Below, one piece after another: positions 33,190-38,455 of a stretch of 38,455 bases of DNA. Origin of the DNA: Burkholderiales bacterium (lineage in GTDB: Bacteria; Pseudomonadota; Gammaproteobacteria; Burkholderiales; SG8-39). Both the position numbers and the translations under genes were made by a program. Below the pieces are notes generated by a model. It worked only from the letters and a program-made list of their open reading frames with translations, was not told where the DNA came from and did not search any database. Numbering within the stretch: the first letter of the stretch is position 1; the number at the start of each line of letters is the position of its first letter. Where the stretch lies: contig JADLES010000039.1 of NCBI GenBank assembly GCA_020845995.1, forward strand, positions 1-38,455. Direction: 5' to 3'.

Positions 33190-33818
33190 ACCCCGCCCGC
33201 CGCCGCGAGATCTTCGAGCGCTTCCGCGCCGCGAGCCCGCAGCCGAAGTCCGAGCTCGTCTATCGCACGCCCTACGAGCTGCTGGTGGCGGTGGTGCTCT
33301 CGGCGCAGGCGACCGACAAGTCGGTCAATCTGGCGACCAAAAGACTGTTTGAGGATTTTGGTTCGCCTGACAGGATGGTGAAGCTTGGCGTGAAAGGGCT
33401 CGAAGACCAGATCCGGACCATCGGGCTCTTTCGCACCAAGGCGAAGAACGTTATCGAGCTGTCCCGGTTGCTGCTCGAGAGATTCAACGGCGAAGTGCCT
33501 CGCCGCCGCGAAGAGCTCGAAACCCTGCCAGGGGTAGGACGGAAGACCGCCAACGTGGTCCTCAACGTCGCTTTCGGGGAGCCGACGATGGCCGTGGACA
33601 CGCACATCTTCCGCGTCGCGAATCGAACCGGTCTGGCGGCGGGAAAGGATGTTTTATCTGTAGAACTGAAACTCTTGAAAACAATCCCGCCCGAGTTCCT
33701 GCAGCACGCGCACCACTGGCTGATCCTGCACGGGCGCTACGTCTGCGTCGCGAGGAAGCCCCGGTGCCCGGAATGCCCGATCCGCGACCTGTGCGACTTC
33801 AAGGGGAAGACCCGGTAG
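33186..33818 (+). CDS. nth: Endonuclease III (DNA glycosylase/AP lyase)
   Basis: This 210-aa base-excision repair enzyme removes oxidised pyrimidines. It has the helix-hairpin-helix LPGVGRKTA with catalytic K120, the catalytic D138 in [11 protein letters not shown], and the C-terminal [4Fe-4S] loop with spacing C-x6-C-x2-C-x5-C. It starts at GTG 33186, overlapping the ferredoxin stop. The stretch 33330-33700 is richer in A/T-ended codons than the flanks. It ends convergent with vapC, with only 6 bp between stops. Confidence 0.96.
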   Translation: MNPARRREIFERFRAASPQPKSELVYRTPYELLVAVVLSAQATDKSVNLATKRLFEDFGSPDRMVKLGVKGLEDQIRTIGLFRTKAKNVIELSRLLLERFNGEVPRRREELETLPGVGRKTANVVLNVAFGEPTMAVDTHIFRVANRTGLAAGKDVLSVELKLLKTIPPEFLQHAHHWLILHGRYVCVARKPRCPECPIRDLCDFKGKTR

Positions 33819-33824
33819 GGACAA

Positions 33825-34259
33825 TCAACGGACGAGCGGATTGGTCACCGCGAACCCGGGGAACAGGCTGAAGTCCCGGTCCGCGGACCAGAGTTCGCGC
33901 ACGCCGTGCTGCTCGCAGAGCGCGGCGATGCGGGCGTCGTGAACCTTCGGTCCGCTGATCTTGCCCGACTGCAGCAGCTTCCTCAGCCGGGCCCAGTAGC
34001 CCTCGGACTCGGCCAGCAGGACGAGCGCCGGCGACTCCATCCACGCATCCACCTGCTCGTGCGCCGCTCCGAGCGGCGTCGGCGGGTTGAAGATCCTCGG
34101 ATGCGTGACGATCGCCAGGAACTCGTGCAGGCAGGGCCAGGGAATCGCCCAGGGTCCCTGCCCTTCCGCCAGCGCGGCGATGCGCGCGGCGGCCGCCATA
34201 TGCCACTCCGAATCCTCCCGATGCGCGTACACCAGGAGATTGGTGTCGACCGCGATCAC
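33825..34259 (-). CDS. vapC: VapC-family toxin (PIN domain)
   Basis: This 144-aa PIN-domain protein has the acidic ribonuclease set: D5 in VDTNLLVYA, Glu in CLHEFLA, Asp in VHDARIAAL and Asp in SADRDF. VapC toxins cleave RNA (often tRNA or rRNA) when not bound by VapB. The GTG start at 34259 overlaps the antitoxin stop (GTGA), the usual coupling that keeps antitoxin in excess; the longer frame upstream overprints the antitoxin gene. The gene is last in its operon. Confidence 0.9.
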   Translation of the reverse strand: MIAVDTNLLVYAHREDSEWHMAAAARIAALAEGQGPWAIPWPCLHEFLAIVTHPRIFNPPTPLGAAHEQVDAWMESPALVLLAESEGYWARLRKLLQSGKISGPKVHDARIAALCEQHGVRELWSADRDFSLFPGFAVTNPLVR

Positions 34260-34501
34260 GCCCCCCGGCCCTCGTAGGCCAGGTCCCGCAGGCGGTCCCA
34301 TCCCAGGCGCGCGGCCTCGACGCTCAATCCCTTGCCCTTGAAGGAAGCCTTGCGCAGCCGAAACGGGCGCGCGCGCCGGCGCTGCCCGACCGCGTGCCGC
34401 AGCCCCTGCTCGATCAGCGAGCGGACGGTCGTGCCTTCTCGCGCCGCAACGCGTTTCGCCTCGCGCAGGAGGCTATCCGATATCACCACCGTGGTCTTCA
34501 T
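34256..34501 (-). CDS. vapB: VapB-type antitoxin
   Basis: This 81-aa protein has an N-terminal ribbon-helix-helix DNA-binding segment (MKTTVVISDSLLREAKRVAAREG) and a basic, then acidic C-terminal tail that should wrap the PIN toxin. I choose the ATG at 34501 rather than the in-frame ATG at 34513 because the latter lies in the -10 region; transcription would begin at or very near 34502, making a leaderless or nearly leaderless mRNA. It overlaps vapC by 4 bp. Confidence 0.88.
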   Translation of the reverse strand: MKTTVVISDSLLREAKRVAAREGTTVRSLIEQGLRHAVGQRRRARPFRLRKASFKGKGLSVEAARLGWDRLRDLAYEGRGA

Positions 34502-34538
34502 ATGGCTGACCATATCGTGGCGTACGGCTCGCTGTCAA
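34500..34538 (-). promoter_or_regulatory. vapBC promoter with palindromic operator
   Basis: On the minus strand TTGACA (34533-34538) and TATGGT (34509-34514) are separated by 18 bp. A perfect inverted repeat ATATGG-CTGA-CCATAT spans 34500-34515 and covers the -10 and the start codon. RHH antitoxins typically bind such palindromes, so this is probably the autoregulatory operator. Confidence 0.7.
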
Positions 34539-34696
34539 TCGGGACCCGGCGACCACAAACCTGGCGCGGCCGCGCTCGCAGGCGTGCCGGCCGGCGAGCC
34601 GGACAGCGATGCGGGCCGCCAGCTCTACCGACTGTTTCGTCTCAGGGACATCACGCAGGTCCTGGCGGCCGGACGAAAGCCCCAGCCATAAACCAT

Positions 34697-36373
34697 CTAA
34701 AAGAACCGCACCAGTTGCAGCCAGCCGCGCCCGGAACGCGGCGTATCCGAGGTCGCGGGCTCGGAGCTGGTGCGCCAGCTCCACGCCGAGTGCAGCAGCC
34801 AGCCCGGACCGGCAGTGACGTTGATGCCGATGCCGGCGCCGGAGAGTTCGCGCGTGTTGTCCCCTGCCGCAAAAGCATTGTGGTAGATGTGGCTCTTGCC
34901 GTAGTCGAAAAGCGCGACCAGTTCCACGCTGCCGACCAGATCCTGCGGGACACGGTAGCGCAATTCCGCGGTGAACAGGAACGCGTCGTCCCCCGCTGCC
35001 TCGCCCTGCGGATAGGAGCGCACGCCGAACGGGCCGCCAAGGAGGAATTTCTCGGACGAATCCAGGTTCTTGCCCGCCTTCTGGCCCGACAACGAAACGA
35101 AGCCGGAAAGCTGCCCGCCGATCTGCTGCAACCGCGATAGCTGATAGCTGACCTTGTTGAAGCTGCCGCTTGTGTCCGGACCGGCGTCATCGACCCTGCG
35201 CGCCGTCCCAGAGTCGATATGCAGCCGGCCCGCGACCGCCGCAAGCGAGAAGCTGTTCGATGCCGAGCCGCCGCTGTCCTGCCAGTTGCCGTTGACGCCG
35301 GCCGTGACGCCGTTGTTGCGCTTGGGCACCTCTGCATCGACCGCGCCCACGCGGTCCTTGAGCCGCTTCGCATCGTAGGCGAGCAGCCCGGTCAGGTTGA
35401 GCGCGAGCGAGCGCACGAAAGGATACGTGGCGGCAAGCGTCGCCACCCGCGCGTAGCCCGTGGCGTCCAGCGGGGCAAACTGCTTGCGCAGCTCGTACTT
35501 GGTGTTCGAGTACGCGGCGCCCAGCCGCAGCCCGTCGCCGCCCACCGGCAGCTGGTAGGCGACCCGCTGCGAGTTGAGCCCCTCCCCCGCCGTCGTTGCC
35601 TGAACGGTAAAGAGATCGCCGTAGCCGGTCGGGCTGGCGAGCGAGAGCGCGCCCGAGGCGCGCCAGTACCCCGTGTAGCGGTTGCCATACCCGTCCCCGC
35701 TGATGTTGCCGCTGACCAGCGGCGCCGGCTCGAGCGAAAGCCCGAGGTCGGATTCGCCCGTGTTCGCGCCCGGGCGCAGCACCGCGTCCGGCATCGCCAC
35801 GCCCGGCAGGTCGGAGAGCAGCAGCAGGCTGCGCTCGAGCGACTTGCCCTCGATGGGACTCCCGGGCTGCAGCGGCGCGACGTAGCGCCGCACCGTGCCG
35901 TCGTTCACCCGCGAGCGGTTCTGGAGGTCCACCTTGCCGTAGCGCCCCTCGAGCACGGCGATCTCGACCACGCCGTCGCGCACATCCTGCGCCGGCAGGT
36001 AGGCGCGCGCCACCGGATAGCCGTTCTCCCGGTAATGGCGCGTGATCCGTGCCGCCGCTTCCTGCAGCTCCGCGAGACCGAGTTCGCGGCCCGCGAACTC
36101 GCTCACCAGCGGCTCCAGCTGCGCAGCGGAAAAGACCGTGTTGCCGGTGACCCGGATCACCTTCACCTGGAAGCGCGCGGCCGCGGGCGCGCTGAGCGCG
36201 GGCCGCTCCGGCGTCTCGATGCGCGGCACCGGCGGCGCGGGCTTGGCGGGCGCCGGTTTCGGCTGCTGCATCTCGCGCTGAATGATGCCCGAGTCCGGCG
36301 GCCGCTGCGGCTGCTGGGCCTGCGCCATGCCCAGCGCCGCAATCAGCGCGGCAAGCAGGACTGTGCGGCGCAT
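34697..36373 (-). CDS. Two-partner secretion transporter (TpsB, ShlB/FhaC/HecB family)
   Basis: This 558-aa outer-membrane protein has a signal peptide (cleavage after AQA), a Pro-rich linker, a POTRA region (about residues 65-150, VKVIRVTGNTVFSAAQL) and a 16-strand beta-barrel. The barrel ends in the terminal Phe needed for BAM targeting. The VRGY/F-like motif appears as GVRSYPQGEA near residue 462. It secretes the TpsA partner encoded immediately upstream (2 bp between stop and start). All domains seem intact. It is downstream of tpsA, the less usual gene order. Confidence 0.9.
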   Translation of the reverse strand: MRRTVLLAALIAALGMAQAQQPQRPPDSGIIQREMQQPKPAPAKPAPPVPRIETPERPALSAPAAARFQVKVIRVTGNTVFSAAQLEPLVSEFAGRELGLAELQEAAARITRHYRENGYPVARAYLPAQDVRDGVVEIAVLEGRYGKVDLQNRSRVNDGTVRRYVAPLQPGSPIEGKSLERSLLLLSDLPGVAMPDAVLRPGANTGESDLGLSLEPAPLVSGNISGDGYGNRYTGYWRASGALSLASPTGYGDLFTVQATTAGEGLNSQRVAYQLPVGGDGLRLGAAYSNTKYELRKQFAPLDATGYARVATLAATYPFVRSLALNLTGLLAYDAKRLKDRVGAVDAEVPKRNNGVTAGVNGNWQDSGGSASNSFSLAAVAGRLHIDSGTARRVDDAGPDTSGSFNKVSYQLSRLQQIGGQLSGFVSLSGQKAGKNLDSSEKFLLGGPFGVRSYPQGEAAGDDAFLFTAELRYRVPQDLVGSVELVALFDYGKSHIYHNAFAAGDNTRELSGAGIGINVTAGPGWLLHSAWSWRTSSEPATSDTPRSGRGWLQLVRFF

Positions 36374-36375
36374 CC

Positions 36376-38455
36376 TCAGCGCTCGCCCTCGGGAAGCTTG
36401 ATGCCGCCATCCTCCAGGCGGAACACGCTCTGGCGCCCAGCCTTGTCCTCGCCGCCCCTGCGGTCGCGATGCCGCTGGTCGGCGTCCACGATCGCCACGC
36501 GCATGCGCTCGCTGATGTCGCTCGATGCCACCACCGGTGGCGGCCCGCCGACGATGGTGAAGCTGTCTCCTACATAAGTCAGCAGGTAATTCGGGTTGTT
36601 AGCGTTGGTGAGCGTGCCCTCGAGGATCGGGTAGCTGCCCCCGCTCTCGCCAGGCGTTCGGCTGAGCGCGCCCGCGAGCGCGACCCCGCTTCCCAGGCTC
36701 GTATTGGTGAAACTGAATACCGGATCGGGGCTGCCGAATAGCTTCGATTGCCCGGGATCTGCGGTCACCGTCACCGGCCGCTGCGTAATGCCGAAGTTGT
36801 CGCCGACGTAGGTGATCAGGTAGTTCGGATTGCCGGCGTTGGTGAGCGTGCCTTGCCCAATCGCGTAGTTGCCGACGTTCTCGCCCGCGCCGCGATCCAG
36901 CGCGCCGACCAGCGCCACGCCCGTGCCGAGGCTCGTATTCGCGAATGTGTAGGCCCCCGGATCGGCATTACCGTAGACCTTGCTCTGCCCCGCATCCGCC
37001 GTCACCGTCACCGGCCGCTGCGTCACAGTCAGCTGGCCATCGACAAAGGCAAACGCGTAGCCGTTGCTCGAAGCCAGAGTCCCGAGCCCCGGCGTGATGG
37101 CGTATGGGCTCCCGGCTACCGTGAGATTTCCACCAGGCGCAACAAACGCCGGCGCGCCGCTGATTCCGGCACTAGCCGCGCTATCCAGGACGCCGTCGTC
37201 GTTCACGAACCCCGAAAAACTCGCGCTGAACGCCGGATTGGGGTCGCCGTAAGGCCGGCTCGCATTGTTCGCGGTCACAGTCACCGAAGGCTGCACGCTG
37301 TAGACGAGGTGGCTTCCCGGCTCGGCGATCGTCGCCGGCGGATTTGCCGCGAAGTTGCGGTTGTAGATCCGCGGCTGCGCCGATCCCGCGGCGCCCGCCA
37401 GGCCGCCCTCGGTCGAACCGCCCGGGCTGGTCGAATACACCAACCACCGCCCCGACGGCGCGGACAGCGCGCCGGCGCCCGCGCTGTTCACGAAGTCGCC
37501 GCCGGCAACGAGCACGATCGAATTGCCCGCCGCCGGCGTCGCGATGGTTGCACCGGCTCCGATCGAAAGGTCGGTCGTCGCCTGCGCGGTGATCACTCCC
37601 GAAGCGCTGATCGAGCCGAGCGCCAGCGCGTTCTGGTCGAACAGGCTGACGCTGGATGCGCCGGGCACTGACACCGCGCCCTGGAAGTCGTTGCCGGCGA
37701 GTGAAAGATCGATCGGCTGCGTGCCGGCATTGAAACTGCTTGTGCCACCCACCGACAGCGGCCCGCTCTGCCCGATCTGGCCTGCGGCGGTGATGGCGAG
37801 ATCGCCCGACAGCGTCGTCTGGGGAAGCGTGACCGGCTGATCGCTGGTCACCGAAAGGTTGTTCAGCGGTGTCGTCGAACCGATCGCCCCGCTGAAGGCA
37901 ACGAAGCCTGCGCCGCTGCTCGTTGCAGACAGGCTTCCCGGCCCATCGACCGTGCTGCCGAACGTGACGCTTCCCGTCCCCGTGGTGACCGTGCTCGATC
38001 CGAGAACCGTCGCGGCCCCACCGACCGTGAGCGCCGTCGCGCCCCCCGTCTGCAATACCGCATTGTCGAGCACCAGCGCAGCGCCAGTGATGGATTTCGC
38101 GCCTGCAGCGCTGACGTTCAGGGTCTGCCCCGCGGCCACCGACAACCTGGGCGACGCCCCCACGCCGACGATGTTGCCGCTGCCGCCCCAGTTCATCCCC
38201 CCGTTCAGCGTCAGCGTGCCGCCGTTGATCGTCAGCAAGGAGTTCGAAGCGTTGTTGAACGCTCCGTTGGTCTGGGTGGTGCCGATGAAGTTGGCCGTGG
38301 CCCCGGACTGCAGGTTGAGCTGCCCGTCGACCACGCTGCCGGTGGCGAAGTTGTGCGTGCCGCTGTACAGCGTCACGTTATCCCCCAGCAGCGTGGTGGT
38401 GCCCGCGTAGTTGGCTATGATCGGCTGCAGCCGCAGCTCGCCGGTGGAACTCTCC
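36376..38455 (-). CDS. Filamentous-haemagglutinin-type TpsA exoprotein, C-terminal part
   Basis: The open frame runs from beyond the right edge to TGA 36376-36378, giving at least 692 residues. The first 350 or so residues shown are Thr/Ser/Gly-rich, low in Cys and strand-forming, as in right-handed beta-helix adhesins. Three MBG-like domains follow (one MBG_2-type near 37020-37280 and two near-identical copies at 36544-37017), then a short charged tail. The N-terminal TPS secretion domain and start lie outside the window. It should be exported by the adjacent TpsB and act at the cell surface as an adhesin. Confidence 0.85.
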   Translation of the reverse strand, partial: ESSTGELRLQPIIANYAGTTTLLGDNVTLYSGTHNFATGSVVDGQLNLQSGATANFIGTTQTNGAFNNASNSLLTINGGTLTLNGGMNWGGSGNIVGVGASPRLSVAAGQTLNVSAAGAKSITGAALVLDNAVLQTGGATALTVGGAATVLGSSTVTTGTGSVTFGSTVDGPGSLSATSSGAGFVAFSGAIGSTTPLNNLSVTSDQPVTLPQTTLSGDLAITAAGQIGQSGPLSVGGTSSFNAGTQPIDLSLAGNDFQGAVSVPGASSVSLFDQNALALGSISASGVITAQATTDLSIGAGATIATPAAGNSIVLVAGGDFVNSAGAGALSAPSGRWLVYSTSPGGSTEGGLAGAAGSAQPRIYNRNFAANPPATIAEPGSHLVYSVQPSVTVTANNASRPYGDPNPAFSASFSGFVNDDGVLDSAASAGISGAPAFVAPGGNLTVAGSPYAITPGLGTLASSNGYAFAFVDGQLTVTQRPVTVTADAGQSKVYGNADPGAYTFANTSLGTGVALVGALDRGAGENVGNYAIGQGTLTNAGNPNYLITYVGDNFGITQRPVTVTADPGQSKLFGSPDPVFSFTNTSLGSGVALAGALSRTPGESGGSYPILEGTLTNANNPNYLLTYVGDSFTIVGGPPPVVASSDISERMRVAIVDADQRHRDRRGGEDKAGRQSVFRLEDGGIKLPEGER
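36544..37017 (-). repeat. Two tandem 237-bp MBG-domain repeats
   Basis: Two in-frame copies (79 codons each; about 36544-36780 and 36781-37017, boundaries arbitrary) share segments such as GTCACCGTCACCGGCCG at 36764 and 37001. Each encodes an MBG domain (RPVTVTAD...YGN/FGS...LTNAxNPNYLxTYVGD). They are similar rather than identical, so the duplication is not very recent. Confidence 0.85.

Noticed and set aside
36544..37017. MBG repeats as a CRISPR or mobile-element repeat
   Set aside because: Repeats are in frame, 237 bp long without spacers, and encode a known domain type.

Overview
The window looks like a chromosomal segment of a GC-rich betaproteobacterium, probably an uncultivated or poorly known Burkholderiales/Nitrosomonadales-type organism. 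The evidence is the gene order aat-bpt-pyrD, the coupled dapA-bamC-metallo-hydrolase block, an RnfB-like ferredoxin next to nth, and consistently G/C-ended codons. The strain cannot be named from the sequence alone.

Layout. 0-10 kb is mostly minus-strand housekeeping: a BCP peroxiredoxin, a glutamate-synthase-like FMN protein and an ADP-ribosylglycohydrolase, then dapA-bamC-MBL hydrolase, then a chain of exported methyltransferase, APC permease, DinB-like protein and methyltransferase joined by 4-nt overlaps or small gaps. On the plus strand are a small uncharacterised protein, a K/E/A/P-rich lipoprotein with a clear terminator, and tRNA-Arg(CCU). 10-15 kb holds a decayed MaoC dehydratase, an acyl-CoA synthetase, a small membrane protein, a NUDIX hydrolase, amtB and a Tat-exported Rieske protein.

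15.5-29.4 kb is the most interesting part: an apparently self-contained catabolic island. One 11.3-kb plus-strand operon encodes a Tat-type substrate-binding protein, two MalF/MalG-like permeases, a MalK-like ATPase, a sulfatase-superfamily enzyme with Thr at the nucleophile position, an enolase-superfamily dehydratase, a GMC flavoprotein dehydrogenase with a small gluconate-dehydrogenase-subunit-3-like partner, and a canonical cytoplasmic arylsulfatase. A convergent LacI-family regulator and a divergently transcribed second enolase-superfamily dehydratase follow. Three near-identical 14-bp sites (TGNTARCGCTAGCA) lie at the operon promoter, in front of the lacI-type gene and at the second dehydratase promoter; at the two plus-strand promoters they overlap the -10 hexamer TAGCAT. 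This defines a compact regulon. I infer that an intact sulfate ester (or related ester) of a sugar or sugar acid is imported, hydrolysed in the cytoplasm, oxidised by the GMC enzyme and dehydrated by the two enolase-family enzymes. The actual substrate cannot be read from the sequence.

29.4-33.8 kb is a dense plus-strand housekeeping run (aat, bpt, pyrD, alanine dehydrogenase, ferredoxin, nth) with many overlaps and patches of A/T-ended codons. 33.8-34.5 kb is a VapBC toxin-antitoxin pair whose operator/promoter is visible. 34.7 kb to the end is a two-partner secretion locus: a TpsB outer-membrane transporter and the C-terminal part of a large TpsA exoprotein with MBG repeats, whose 5' end lies beyond the window.
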